From the NCBI RefSeq assembly GCF_002843355.2, contig NZ_PJAI02000023.1, positions 1 through 46,672 on the forward strand: a DNA stretch of 46,672 bases, in the 5' to 3' direction. Within the stretch, counting starts at the first letter, position 1. The number at the start of each line of letters is the position of its first letter. Source of the DNA: Colwellia echini. GTDB taxonomy: Bacteria; Pseudomonadota; Gammaproteobacteria; Enterobacterales; Alteromonadaceae. Positions 20,301 through 28,867 of this stretch are shown one piece after another. A program made the translations under genes and the position numbers. The notes beneath the pieces are model-generated. The model was not told the DNA's origin. It saw nothing but the letters and a program-made list of their open reading frames with translations, and did no database searches.

Positions 20301-20434
20301 AAATATTAACTGTTACATTTAACGCTGTTAACTTACTTGGTGAGCATATTGTATATACTTCTGCTCAAGATCAAGATTGGAGAATTACAGAAGCTGATGT
20401 ACGTTACAACTTAGGTCTTAGCGCTAAATGGTAA
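17336..20434 (+). CDS. TonB-dependent receptor of the Xanthomonas/Caulobacter type
   Basis: 1032 residues. A signal peptide covers residues 1-38 (cleavage near PAYAA). The plug domain follows: EDIGKLPDNNIAEALQRIPG, VTIRGISDNRVELNGRS, EVIKSPNADMIEGALGGTVN, the arrangement of the TonB-Xanth-Caul receptor subfamily that imports oligosaccharides. The rest is a 22-strand type barrel ending in an aromatic C terminus (LGLSAKW). Beside a PL7 alginate lyase it most likely takes up alginate oligomers across the outer membrane, powered by TonB. It is transcribed alone, with a strong terminator 70 bases after the stop and palindromic ATTACCAA sites upstream. Confidence 0.9.
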   Translation: MRLNKISSVLNFNKFAKANVAIFGATLASVLAMPAYAAELQTELEADALANSETNIEVIEVTGMLGSMKAGALLKRTDTRIVDAIVAEDIGKLPDNNIAEALQRIPGISISSDFGVGESVTIRGISDNRVELNGRSTSGTGRGGISLDDYPSSFLKTVEVIKSPNADMIEGALGGTVNMKTVRPLELDEALVAASIDAEYANKTENVAPKFTLSAGDNWDMGSAGTFGASFVFSYQDREIRQDEFQTKMNSLAPVDGVYEGDGASITGLPDGFVGNGPRESITTRTENTMRVKTETRERTAFGTTLQWAPESGSGNIYLDLSGSKLEGGQQAYDNLDVISNAAWTNDSFQSDSGQLMTYDLNGIFVIPKTESDFAKNNSYSHALGAEWDITDKLAISGEVSITGSKEDGVESQLNLRPVDFDAYEAAVEANGTADPGGFMNSFDAVGNYKSGTLPGLDSVQEGLYANALVDPRMLAIREMFYDTNATDNDETAARFDIEYFEPGGVSWISSVKAGVRVTSSEYSYQTATLLNKEYGSTFGDAYKKAKDADGNIIPPTSVADFNGTALISHDNLFDQAGSNGFNALNGPLYALDAGVLENNPESVWLEFQSMMNKSVNYNTTGTLLDNTYDQASEWKNIKEDTSAVYLQFALDFDTVTAVVGGRYVTTDLTSSIKNIADDAWDGTYTDGKNSYNDFLPSLNVTWSVQDDTLVRFAAAKVMRRAGYDQLSPAFDLDTTLIAGSKGSYELAPKRVTQYDLSAEHYFGEGGLVSAAIFYKDVNSFTVDTNYCQADPNTIANQAVGEEYPNICGLTAVGVDNPVIQSAGGSQAAVEAARDAGLTGVNISTSTNGGSGDVSGLELAYQQQFSTLPGAWSGLGMQTNYTYATSSQPNGLPLENISENTVNFQLYWENDDFQTRLAYNWRSEYMDDEVIGKRLIQGGERGFGTDVSRTDPDSISEKTGVSNYDPTSENSYREARGQLDFSASYDINEILTVTFNAVNLLGEHIVYTSAQDQDWRITEADVRYNLGLSAKW

Positions 20435-20504
20435 GAACTAAAAATAGCTAAATTACCTAGCAAGATTTATTAAACTAGGTGCTATTTTTAAAATAAGTTA
20501 AATT

Positions 20505-20541
20505 AAAAACCCCAATACATAATAATGTATTGGGGTTTTTT
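20505..20541 (+). terminator. Terminator of the TonB-dependent receptor gene
   Basis: AAAACCCCAATACAT pairs with ATGTATTGGGGTTTTTT around a 3-base loop, a textbook rho-independent terminator. Confidence 0.92.
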
Positions 20542-20955
20542 ATTACCTGTAAATGCTCAACTTATAGCAGTTAAAATATTAAATCACCTTCAAAATTTGT
20601 AAATAATACTAGCTTCATTAATTAGCCGTTCTACTTTATACATCAGGAAAAATACTCAAATCAAAAGCATTTATTCTTATACTCTTCGTTCTAATTATTA
20701 ATAACTAACGATCTAATTGGCTATTTTAACCAGTATAAGTAATCACATAATTAATCGGATTAGATAAATATAAGCGTTAAAGCAAAAGAGTGAAACCGTC
20801 CCTAGAGCAGATATATACGATAGTTATGCTAGTGTAAAGTGAGCGTCGATAACTAGACTTGATCCTGTAAGCCCCAATAACAATACCTTTATAACCTACC
20901 CTATCCTTTTAAAGTTAATGTTTTGAATTAATGCTTATATTTACCACATAAAAAA

Positions 20956-20994
20956 GGCTCGTTTATTTTATCCAATAGATAAAAAAAACGAGCC
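20956..20994 (-). terminator. Hairpin with minus-strand T tract
   Basis: GGCTCGTTT (20956-20964) pairs with AAACGAGCC (20986-20994); six As precede the left arm, giving a T tract on the minus strand. It may be a second terminator for the alginate lyase transcript. Confidence 0.6.
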
Positions 20995-21104
20995 TCTGAC
21001 TATTAATGCCTTTAAATATTTTCGACTTAACTAACCTGAACTCAGGATAAGTAAATTGCTATAACAGCCTTATTTATTCGTACTTTCTTATAATTAGTGT
21101 GTTA

Positions 21105-21142
21105 AAAATGAGCCCAATAAACCGTTATTGGGCTCGCTTTTT
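21105..21142. terminator. Terminator downstream of the alginate lyase gene
   Basis: GAGCCCAATAA (21110-21120) pairs with TTATTGGGCTC (21125-21135) around a 4-base loop; T tracts are present on both strands. Confidence 0.85.
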
Positions 21143-21251
21143 CGTTTTGAAGGACAATCATTAAAACTATTATAGGTTTGTTACTCAATTATTAATATAA
21201 CTAACTAACCTAACTAAGGTTCAATACCCCAAATTCAGATTAATGAATAAG

Positions 21252-22205
21252 TTAATGACTGTTTTCTAATTGATAAAACGTCGCTTGCACGTAATCGTTT
21301 GCGTCACCTGTTTTGTTTTGATTATATACACCCGCTTTAAAGTACATGTATTGATCACTACCATCATAACCACTTTCACTCATATCAACTTCTTGCACCA
21401 CATTTGGCTTACCGTCACGGATAATTGTTAAGGTTAATAAATTGCCCTTTGCTTCAATGCGGTAACTAAATATTTCGCCCAAGGCAACGCCATCTGGGTT
21501 ATCTTCAGCTTTATCGCTACGAGATCCAATTAAGTCATACCATTGTTCATCACCATGACCTTTTACAGGCTCATGAGCCATATAAATAGAGCCGTTAGTG
21601 TTACCGGGGAGCTTACGATAATAAACACGAATAGGTTCGTCTTTGGTGGCATGTATTTGACCTATCACAACCCTTCCTAGTTGTTTTTCATTACCGGTAG
21701 TGGTCACATGATTAACGGCTAATGTTGCTTCTAAAACACCGTCTACTGCGCCTGCTTTCTTGCGGTTTTTTCTTTTAGCCGTGCTAAATACCCAGTTATT
21801 CTCAGTAATACCAGTAACCTTTACTCTCATATCACCAGCGCGAAGCATTTCACGTAACTCACTACGCGTATAAGTGGTGTTTTTCGAGGTTTTAGGACCT
21901 TCAACCAGTGCAGTAAAAACCATACCGCCATCTTCAGCAGTATAGAATAAAGGTTTAACCTCTAAGCCTTTGGCTAAATAACTTTCAGGAACATTATCAG
22001 CAATACCATCTTCATTAGTATCAACGGGTAAACTGATACTCCAATCAGTTAAATCAAAATTTTCTGATGGTTTGACCGTTGGATCTAAGGTGATAACTTC
22101 ACCGCGAGTATTTTTAATTTCTTTTGCCTGTAAGTGGCCTTGACCTGTAATAACTAGTGCTAAGGCGACACTTAACGTGACAATATTTTTTAAGGGGAAT
22201 ATCAT
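21252..22205 (-). CDS. Alginate lyase, polysaccharide lyase family 7
   Basis: 317 residues with a signal peptide over about residues 1-27 (ending LQA). The mature protein is a single PL7 jelly-roll: RSELREM at 114-120, QIH at 183-185 and YFKAGVYNQ at 288-296 are the three hallmark motifs. They contribute the arginine, glutamine/histidine and tyrosine that carry out beta-elimination of alginate at the polymer's 4-O glycosidic bond. The lyase acts outside the inner membrane, supplying oligomers to the receptor encoded at 17336. There is no carbohydrate-binding module. Its transcript ends at hairpins at 21105-21142. Preference for mannuronate or guluronate cannot be read from the sequence. Confidence 0.93.
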   Translation of the reverse strand: MIFPLKNIVTLSVALALVITGQGHLQAKEIKNTRGEVITLDPTVKPSENFDLTDWSISLPVDTNEDGIADNVPESYLAKGLEVKPLFYTAEDGGMVFTALVEGPKTSKNTTYTRSELREMLRAGDMRVKVTGITENNWVFSTAKRKNRKKAGAVDGVLEATLAVNHVTTTGNEKQLGRVVIGQIHATKDEPIRVYYRKLPGNTNGSIYMAHEPVKGHGDEQWYDLIGSRSDKAEDNPDGVALGEIFSYRIEAKGNLLTLTIIRDGKPNVVQEVDMSESGYDGSDQYMYFKAGVYNQNKTGDANDYVQATFYQLENSH

Positions 22206-22397
22206 TATTTTTACCTTTTTAGTTTTTTCTTTAGCTACTATTGATGATATTTTAACTCATAGCTTGCCAAAGAATATAATAGATTTCTTATACTAGTTCC
22301 ATTAATCAACAGCACTATAAATTCATAAACAATTACAGCGCTAGTTAGTACTGAGCTAGTTACCACTGAGCTAATTAGTACTAAATAATAGACAAAA

Positions 22398-22422
22398 AAA
22401 TAGCGCTACAAGAGCGCTATTT
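22398..22422 (-). terminator. Terminator of the Ig-like lipoprotein gene
   Basis: AAATAGCGCT pairs with AGCGCTATTT around a 5-base loop, and the seven As at its left give a T tract on the minus strand, 58 bases past the stop at 22480. Confidence 0.85.
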
Positions 22423-22479
22423 AATAACTTTAAATATGATTATTTAGACTGATACTTTAGTTTTGTTCAGTTTATTAAA

Positions 22480-23805
22480 CTATTCAGCAGTTGGTCGTAT
22501 TGCTACGATTTCATCAACAACTGCTTCAATACCTGTATAACCACCATTTTCAGCAGTAAGTTCACTCTCATCTGCATAGCTTTCAAAGTCATCTTCTAAA
22601 ACGATTACGTCAGCAGCATATACTTTTAAGTCATCAATTCTTAAAGCTGAGCGTCCCATAACAGAGCCAGAATCACCTACTTTAAAGTTAATCGTTTGAA
22701 CGCCGCTAGCCAGTACTGATGGAGTACTACCCAAAGAATCAAAATCAGCAACTTCTACGCCATTAATAGTAACAGTTACTTTCGGTGTAACTGAATCGCT
22801 TGCAGCCGTTGCATCCCAAGTAATCTCTACATCTACCCACTCTTCAGCAGTATATGGTGCTATCTCACCTAAAGCATCGTTATAACCACTAGTACCTGCG
22901 GCGTCACGTACTTTCATGGCCGTATTGCCAATTCTGATATCAACAAGTGCATCATTATTTGTTGTATTTGTACCGAACAACGTAAGGTAAGCTTCTTTAC
23001 CTGTCTCACCACTAAATAAGTCATCTTTAGAGAATGATAAAGTCATTTTACCTTTTGAAATGATATCTTCTTCAGAAAACTTATATCTTAATTGGCCATT
23101 ACCCGATGTACTATTATCGGTAATAGACGCTACTTTAGTTTTTTCAGTACCTGCCGGCTCTGGCTCAACGGCTTCTGTTGGAGCAGATGTGTGAGGGCCT
23201 TCTGGTAATAAAAGCGCATCAGTGTAGGTAGTAGACACTGTAATTGTTTTACCTAACTCATTTTCAGTTACTGTATATATGTCACTATCAGCAGCATCAG
23301 TAATTGGCTGATCATTTGCAAACCATTCATAACTTGCATCATCAGAAACACCATTAGGATCATCTATTACTGCCGTTAATTCATAACCTACCCAAGCATA
23401 GCCTTCTATCGCTACAGTTCCTGCTACGTGAGCAGGCTCTGCTTCAATTACTTCAGTCGGGGCAGAAATTGATAACTCTGCATCACCATCATTATCAGTG
23501 TAGCTAGCCTTTACTGAAATTGAGTTCTCTAAATCAGTATCTAGTAATTCATATGTTTTTGATGTGGCGTCAGGAATATCTGTTTGAGTGCCATTAGCAT
23601 TTGTACTAATCCAAGTATATACAACACCTTCTTCAGAGAAACCGTCGCTGTCAGTAACGTTTGCCGTTAGTGTGCGACCTGAATATGGGAGACCTGAAAT
23701 ATCAACTGAACCTGGTGAATGTCCATCACCTTCTTGTTTAAAGTCTTCGCCACATGAACTTAATGCTAAGATACTTGATATAGCTAGTGCTAATTTAGTT
23801 TTCAT
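22480..23805 (-). CDS. Ig-like/lectin-like surface lipoprotein of the alginate locus
   Basis: 441 residues. A lipobox LSSC with Cys18 indicates a lipoprotein. Two similar Ig-like repeats follow, at about residues 33-120 and 128-212, each with the pattern (I/V)xGxxxxGxxLTAxxxDxxG, YxW and YTD near the end (GLPYSGRTLTANVTDSDG and GYAWVGYELTAVIDDPNG). The C-terminal 220 residues resemble a concanavalin/LamG-type beta sandwich (LRYKFSEEDIISKGKMTLSF, RSALRIDDLKVY, DDFESY). I infer carbohydrate binding at the cell surface, next to the PL7 lyase. No catalytic motif was seen. ATTGGTAA-type half sites lie upstream, as before the receptor gene. Confidence 0.75.
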   Translation of the reverse strand: MKTKLALAISSILALSSCGEDFKQEGDGHSPGSVDISGLPYSGRTLTANVTDSDGFSEEGVVYTWISTNANGTQTDIPDATSKTYELLDTDLENSISVKASYTDNDGDAELSISAPTEVIEAEPAHVAGTVAIEGYAWVGYELTAVIDDPNGVSDDASYEWFANDQPITDAADSDIYTVTENELGKTITVSTTYTDALLLPEGPHTSAPTEAVEPEPAGTEKTKVASITDNSTSGNGQLRYKFSEEDIISKGKMTLSFSKDDLFSGETGKEAYLTLFGTNTTNNDALVDIRIGNTAMKVRDAAGTSGYNDALGEIAPYTAEEWVDVEITWDATAASDSVTPKVTVTINGVEVADFDSLGSTPSVLASGVQTINFKVGDSGSVMGRSALRIDDLKVYAADVIVLEDDFESYADESELTAENGGYTGIEAVVDEIVAIRPTAE

Positions 23806-23942
23806 TTTTTATTCCTCACGAAATTTATAATAGTTTTAATGTTTTTTAATAATTTGGCTTAAAAATATACTTAACAACGCTCCCCTAAATTTAAGTATAT
23901 TCAACCTGCAAAATAAATGCGGTAACTAATAGTCACAGTAAC

Positions 23943-23998
23943 TTACCAATCTGTCAACCAATTTAAAGGTAAAGTTACAAAAGAACAACAATTGGTAA
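23943..23998. promoter_or_regulatory. Paired TTACCAAT/ATTGGTAA half sites
   Basis: Inverted half sites 40 bases apart, about 140-190 bases upstream of the lipoprotein ATG. They match the half site of the palindrome upstream of the TonB-dependent receptor. A looped or two-site operator is possible. Confidence 0.4.
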
Positions 23999-24198
23999 CA
24001 TAGGAAGACATTGTAACCACAAAGAGTTACATCGATATTTATAACCTGTTTTTTTTTCTGATTGCGTCAATAAATTGAACAAAAAATAAGAGGGTATTTA
24101 CGGATAGTTTAATAATCTATTAGGAGAAAAAGTGTTTATATATTAAAAACATCAGCTTGAGGCCATAATATTTCAATATAAAACCAAGGTTAACCAAT

Positions 24199-24243
24199 AA
24201 AAAAGCTGACATTACCAAACAAACAATAATGGTAAAGCCAGCT
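24199..24243 (-). terminator. Terminator of the choice-of-anchor I lipoprotein gene
   Basis: On the minus strand AGCTGGCTTTACCA pairs with TGGTAATGTCAGCT, with a three-base internal mismatch, and is followed by TTTTTTATT. Confidence 0.75.
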
Positions 24244-24298
24244 ATAGTTGGTTGTCGTTTATTTATTCAGCTAAACGACATGAAAATCTGATAGTTTG

Positions 24299-26275
24299 CT
24301 ATTTTTCAGTTACTTGGTAAACCGTTACAGTACCAGAAACCTCATTACCAATAATTAACAATGGGTTCGCTGTTGGGCTGTTTTCAGCAGAAATAAACTT
24401 AATACTTTCAGGTCCTAAGTCTCCAGCCATATTAACATCAGTACAGTCCATACCTTCTGCTGGATCACATGGTTCAGTTAAGCCATCGTCTAACTCAAAA
24501 TCAACCGTAAAGTCGCGGTTGTTATAGTGTGCAACAAATGCGGTATTAAATGGATTAGTAATGTCATAAACGAATAAATCACCTGCACGCTCTTGTGCAA
24601 TAAAAGCGTAAGTTCTATCGCCTATTTCACCAACTTCAATCGCTTCTGGCTCACCACCTTTATCGTCAGAGCGGTTATCGCCTTTGTTTTCAGTGTGCGC
24701 TGCATTGAAATTATTGCCTAAAATAGCAGATGAAATTTTGCCAAAATCGTCGCCAGAGTCAAATACTAGATTAGCGTTTTGATCCCAAATAGAAAAAGAG
24801 CGAGCACCGTATGTGAATAACTTTTCAAATTCACCATCATCGTCTGCATCACCTAAAGCTGCAGTGACTTTTAAACGACCTAAGTAGTCTTTACCACCTG
24901 TCTCGTCATACTGCATTTGTAATTCGGTTGATAATGTTTTGCCTAAATCATCTTCAAGATCTTTAATGCGGTATTCTTCAGTATAAGCGTCGTAATCTCT
25001 AGAGTCACCTTCATTGGCTGAGATAATAAAAGTTGAACCATTCCAAGTGTATGAAGCGAGCGTATCAGGTTGATATAAGCCGTAAAGTCCTTGCACACTT
25101 TTAAAACTAGGTACTTCATCTGTATTACTGAAATCTAGTTGGTATTTACCCCAGTCTTTATAACCTAATGCTTTTACTTCGATAGTTAAATCGTCAAGGT
25201 TGATAATACCAATAGCATTGTTTTCTTGCAGTGAAACGTAAGCCATTTTACTGTCTGCAGAAACCGTTATATATTCAGGTTCTAAATCTTTAGCAGCTGT
25301 ATTGCCAGCAGGACCTGCAAACTTAACACCTGATTTTGCTAATAACTCCATGCGTTTTTCGTCGGTATCGTAATCATCTGAATCAAGATTATCATCACTA
25401 AACACCATATCAGTGGTCATATTTATGGTAGTTGCAACATCTGCTGGCATAGCATCAGTCACAGCAATAACCGTAATAGAGCCTTCAGGATCATTACTAT
25501 AATCCGTATTTGGCTCACCTTCATTAGCCACTAATACTTTTAAACCATCTTGTGTAAAAGTTACCATATCTGGTAATGCGCCGGCTTCAACCGCTTTAAT
25601 AAAGGTGCCTTCACCTAATGCGCTTAAACTATAAAATAAAATTGCGCCGTTTTCTTGCTTAACTGAACCTTCAACAGCAAGGGCTAATAAATCATCTTTA
25701 ATAGCAATAGAGTTAACCGCACCTAGTTGCATAGTTTTATCAACGCCAGCACCATCTTTAACGGTAACTGAAGAGGGAAAAGTAAAGGCGCTTGATGAAA
25801 GGCTTTCATCACTAACAGGGCTTCCTACTTGTGTGGTAGGTAAGTTAGTTAAGTTAATTACTTCAATTTTATTATCAGCTGCATTTACAGAAAAAGCTGA
25901 GTTAGATGTTTTGTGAAATTGAACAATTTCTGCGGCGCTTTTACCGTAAATTCCAGTCGCAAAACGACCAACAACTTCTATACTTAATGCAGTAGGAATA
26001 CTTTTACCGTCAACACCATTTAAACCATCTACGCCGTTGGTGCCATCAACACCATTAACACCGTCAGTACCTGCAGAGCCATTTACACCGTCGGTACCAT
26101 TAGTGCCATCTACGCCGTTATCACCAGCTTCACCAACTAGTCCTTGCGAGCCTTCTATGCCAGCTAAACCATCAACGCCATCGTCTGAGTCTCCACAACC
26201 GGTTAATGCTAGAGATAGTGCCAGAGAGAGTAATCCTACTTTAAAGCCTTGACCTGAAAATTTACTTGTTAACAT
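24299..26275 (-). CDS. Choice-of-anchor I family lipoprotein with collagen-like stalk
   Basis: 658 residues. The lipobox LTGC (Cys27) is followed at residues 33-92 by 20 uninterrupted Gly-X-Y triplets (for example GTDGVNGVDGTNGVDG), a bacterial collagen-like stalk rich in Asp and Asn. From residue 95 on, a choice-of-anchor I domain follows: a beta-propeller-like region with LPDMVTFTQDGLKVLVANEGEPN, MAYVSLQENNAIGIINLDDL, GDSRDYDAY and GPESIKFISAENSPTANPLLIIGNEVSGT. Members are secreted or surface proteins, some called alkaline-phosphatase-like, with poorly known substrates. Here the anchor is a lipid. The coding region has its own terminator; a link with alginate use is only positional. Confidence 0.85.
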   Translation of the reverse strand: MLTSKFSGQGFKVGLLSLALSLALTGCGDSDDGVDGLAGIEGSQGLVGEAGDNGVDGTNGTDGVNGSAGTDGVNGVDGTNGVDGLNGVDGKSIPTALSIEVVGRFATGIYGKSAAEIVQFHKTSNSAFSVNAADNKIEVINLTNLPTTQVGSPVSDESLSSSAFTFPSSVTVKDGAGVDKTMQLGAVNSIAIKDDLLALAVEGSVKQENGAILFYSLSALGEGTFIKAVEAGALPDMVTFTQDGLKVLVANEGEPNTDYSNDPEGSITVIAVTDAMPADVATTINMTTDMVFSDDNLDSDDYDTDEKRMELLAKSGVKFAGPAGNTAAKDLEPEYITVSADSKMAYVSLQENNAIGIINLDDLTIEVKALGYKDWGKYQLDFSNTDEVPSFKSVQGLYGLYQPDTLASYTWNGSTFIISANEGDSRDYDAYTEEYRIKDLEDDLGKTLSTELQMQYDETGGKDYLGRLKVTAALGDADDDGEFEKLFTYGARSFSIWDQNANLVFDSGDDFGKISSAILGNNFNAAHTENKGDNRSDDKGGEPEAIEVGEIGDRTYAFIAQERAGDLFVYDITNPFNTAFVAHYNNRDFTVDFELDDGLTEPCDPAEGMDCTDVNMAGDLGPESIKFISAENSPTANPLLIIGNEVSGTVTVYQVTEK

Positions 26276-26603
26276 GTGTATACCTTTATTTTATGTGTAG
26301 TTTTTATGTTATTTTTAGGGTGTTTATTAATGGCAATAATGTAGATAAGTTTTATGGCAGAATAATGACTAAAAAATTAAAGAAAAATGACAGAGGTTCA
26401 AATAAAGGCTTTAACTTTATTTTTTATGCGCTAGTTTTAAGAACTAGGTATGAGGTTCTAGATATTAATATTGAGATCTAGCTGCTAGATTTAAACAAGG
26501 TTAACAACTCAAACGTTGAACTAATTTATTTCATCCATAATTTTTGCACATTGTTTTGTTATGCTACATTAGCGCCTACATTTCCCAAGGGTTATACGTT
26601 TCC
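26276..26603. other. Divergent intergenic region
   Basis: Promoter region between the lipoprotein gene (minus) and the sensor kinase gene (plus). AT-rich; frames here are short and lack support. Confidence 0.5.
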
Positions 26604-28157
26604 ATGAAAATTCAAAATAAACTGTTCCTGTTTCTATTTAGCTTTAGCTTAGTCTTAGTGACTGTTTTAGTATTGCTAATGCAATGGAGTATTGGTAAAG
26701 GCATGGTTGAGTACGTTGTTTCTAAAGAAGTTGAAACCCTGAAGCCCGTTATTTCAACATTATCTGAAACATATCAAGTTGATAATAACTGGCAATCGAT
26801 GACAAATAATCATCACAAGTTCCGTCAATTGATCACGACACAACTCGACGGAAGTGACTTTCAAGAGTCACTACGAAAAGGTCCACCAGAAAAAAATAGA
26901 CCAACAAGAAATAAAAACCTGAATGTTGAAGATTTACCGCCACATTTAAAAGATAAAAGACCACCACCTCATGCAAGAGGCGACAAAAGTAGAGCTGATT
27001 TTTTTGATGAACGAAGTAAAAGACCGCTTCCCCCATCAGAAAGCCAAGCTCATTACGCTCTGCTTGATGATAACCAACAACTTATTGTTGGCAGTTACCG
27101 TCCAAAATTAGACTATGTAAAAAGCCCCATTACCGCAGACGGTGTTATTGTTGGTTATTTGGCTATTTCTAAGCGCAGCTTAATTACCCAAGGTTATGAA
27201 CTGGCTTTTATTGAGCAACAACAATATTATTTATGGCTTATTGCACTTTTTGTTATGGTGTTAGTTGCATTAGTAACCTTGCCACTAGCCAGACATATAG
27301 TAGAGCCAATTAAGCAAATTACCCACGGCATGCATAAATTAACACAAGGTGATTACCAACAAAAAATCAACCTTAAACGTCGTGATGAATTATATGAACT
27401 AAGTCGAGATTACAATGAATTAGCTTTAACCTTGAGTCAAAATGAAACAGCAAGAAAGCGTTGGCTAGCCGATATTTCTCATGAGCTACGCACACCGGTA
27501 GCAATTTTACGAGGTGAATTAGAAGCGATGCTAGATAAAGTAAGACCATTAACCCCAGAAAACATTTCCTCTGCTAATGATGAAGTAAAACATTTACAAC
27601 GCTTAATTGACGATTTAAATTTACTTACCAGCACCGAAGTTGGCGGTATGCGTTATCGTAAACAACACGAAGATTTAATTGATTTATTACAATACGAAAC
27701 TAAAAAATATACCACTTATTTAGCTGATGCAGGCATATCATTAGCTCTGAAGTTACAAACGCAATCTGCTATTATTTATGCGGATAAAGACAGATTAGTT
27801 CAACTATTTGAAAACATTATGAATAACTGCATTAAATACGCAAATGCAACTGAGCTTGCTGTCACGGTAACACTTGATAATGCAAGTACCCCAACAATAG
27901 CTGCAAATAATGTCATTATAACATTTGCCGATAATGGCGTTGGCGTTGAAAACATTCATTTAGCGCATTTATTTGATCATCTATACCGAGTAGAAGATTC
28001 AAGAAACCGAAAAACCGGTGGTTCAGGGCTAGGGTTAACTATATGTCGTCATATTGTTTTAGCACACCAAGGCGAAATTATTGCGCAAAAATCAACATCA
28101 GACGGTTTAGCTATTATAGTTAAGTTACCATTAATAGATAACACTCAAGCAGCATAG
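26604..28157 (+). CDS. Sensor histidine kinase, BaeS/OmpR-partner type
   Basis: 517 residues from the ATG at 26604, which starts MKIQNKLFLFLFSFSL; an in-frame ATG 60 bases upstream would add a non-conserved leader. Two membrane segments (residues about 7-28 and 208-230) enclose a periplasmic domain of about 180 residues. That domain contains a striking Pro/Arg/Lys-rich tract (GPPEKNRPTRNK, LPPHLKDKRPPPHARGDK). A HAMP domain (LTQGDYQQKINLKRRDE), HisKA (WLADISHELRTPVAILRGE) and HATPase (NIMNNCIKYA, ADNGVGV, GGSGLGLTICRHIV) follow. The response regulator gene begins 8 bases downstream. Overall layout is like BaeS, but the basic, Pro-rich sensor region is unusual and the signal is unknown. Confidence 0.88.
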   Translation: MKIQNKLFLFLFSFSLVLVTVLVLLMQWSIGKGMVEYVVSKEVETLKPVISTLSETYQVDNNWQSMTNNHHKFRQLITTQLDGSDFQESLRKGPPEKNRPTRNKNLNVEDLPPHLKDKRPPPHARGDKSRADFFDERSKRPLPPSESQAHYALLDDNQQLIVGSYRPKLDYVKSPITADGVIVGYLAISKRSLITQGYELAFIEQQQYYLWLIALFVMVLVALVTLPLARHIVEPIKQITHGMHKLTQGDYQQKINLKRRDELYELSRDYNELALTLSQNETARKRWLADISHELRTPVAILRGELEAMLDKVRPLTPENISSANDEVKHLQRLIDDLNLLTSTEVGGMRYRKQHEDLIDLLQYETKKYTTYLADAGISLALKLQTQSAIIYADKDRLVQLFENIMNNCIKYANATELAVTVTLDNASTPTIAANNVIITFADNGVGVENIHLAHLFDHLYRVEDSRNRKTGGSGLGLTICRHIVLAHQGEIIAQKSTSDGLAIIVKLPLIDNTQAA

Positions 28158-28165
28158 AGAATCAT

Positions 28166-28867
28166 ATGTCGAATACAATTTTAATCGTAGAAGATGAAGT
28201 AAAGTTAGCGACCATTTTAGCTGACTACTTTAGTCTAACTGAATATAACGCACACTTGATTCACCATGGCGATGATGTGCTACCTTGGGTTAAAGCCAAT
28301 CAACCTGCCGCTATTTTACTCGACATCATGTTACCTGGTAAAAATGGTATCGATTTATGCAAAGAGATCAGACAGTTTTCAAGTGTTCCTATTTTAATGG
28401 TTACTGCCAAGGTAGAAGAAATAGACCGTTTACTTGGCTTAGAATTAGGTGCGGATGATTATATTTGTAAACCTTTTAGCCCTCGCGAAGTTGTTGCAAG
28501 AGTTAAAGCGGTACTTAGGCGTACCACAGGGAAAATAGAGAGTAATACTAACAACAGCGCAACATCTGCTGTGATGCAAGAAAATATGCTTAATCTTGAC
28601 CAACATCGTCTTATCGTCAGCTTCCAACAAAACGAAGTTTCTCTCACCTCGGTTGAATTTCAATTGTTAAAACAATTAGCTGATAAACCTGAGCGTATAT
28701 TCACCCGTGAGCAGTTAATGAATAATATGTATTCCGATCATCGTATTGTTAACAACCGCACTATTGACAGCCATATTAAAAAGTTACGTAAAAAACTTAG
28801 TGATATTAGTGAAGGTAAAGATTGGATCCAGTCGGTGTATGGTACGGGATATCGTTTAGTATTATAG
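28166..28867 (+). CDS. OmpR-family response regulator, BaeR-like
   Basis: 233 residues. The receiver domain has the acidic pair in VEDEVK, the phospho-acceptor Asp in AILLDIMLPGKNGIDL, and the Lys in DDYICKPFSPREVVARVKAVLRR. The C-terminal winged helix carries LTSVEFQLLKQLADKPERIFTREQLMNN and VNNRTIDSHIKKLRKKL. It forms a two-gene operon with the sensor kinase. Targets are unknown; the neighbouring EF-hand protein operon, 290 bases downstream, is a candidate. The wording BaeR-like reflects the gene arrangement and the ICKPFSPREVVARVKAVLRR segment and is not proof of orthology. Confidence 0.88.
   Translation: MSNTILIVEDEVKLATILADYFSLTEYNAHLIHHGDDVLPWVKANQPAAILLDIMLPGKNGIDLCKEIRQFSSVPILMVTAKVEEIDRLLGLELGADDYICKPFSPREVVARVKAVLRRTTGKIESNTNNSATSAVMQENMLNLDQHRLIVSFQQNEVSLTSVEFQLLKQLADKPERIFTREQLMNNMYSDHRIVNNRTIDSHIKKLRKKLSDISEGKDWIQSVYGTGYRLVL

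Larger units (their letters stand above)
20435..21251. other. Intergenic stretch between receptor and alginate lyase
   Basis: 817 bases with three hairpins (20505, 20956, 21105) and one copy of a CCTGAACTCAGG palindrome at 21035-21046. No coding frame is supported. Confidence 0.6.
23806..24298. other. Intergenic stretch with regulatory half sites and a terminator
   Basis: 493 bases without a gene. It holds TTACCAAT at 23943-23950 and ATTGGTAA at 23991-23998, upstream of the lipoprotein gene, and the terminator of the next gene at 24199-24243. Confidence 0.55.

Noticed and set aside
8165..20875. GATCCTGTAAG shared by 8169 and 20861 as a repeat element
   Set aside because: Only about 11 bases match and the flanks differ, so chance is sufficient.
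26037..26252. 71-codon frame opposite the collagen-like repeats
   Set aside because: Its Pro/Ser/Thr repeats are the antisense of the Gly-X-Y codons of the lipoprotein gene.
26266..26481. 71-codon frame between lipoprotein and kinase genes
   Set aside because: No ribosome binding site or family features; overlaps the start of the lipoprotein gene and its promoter region.
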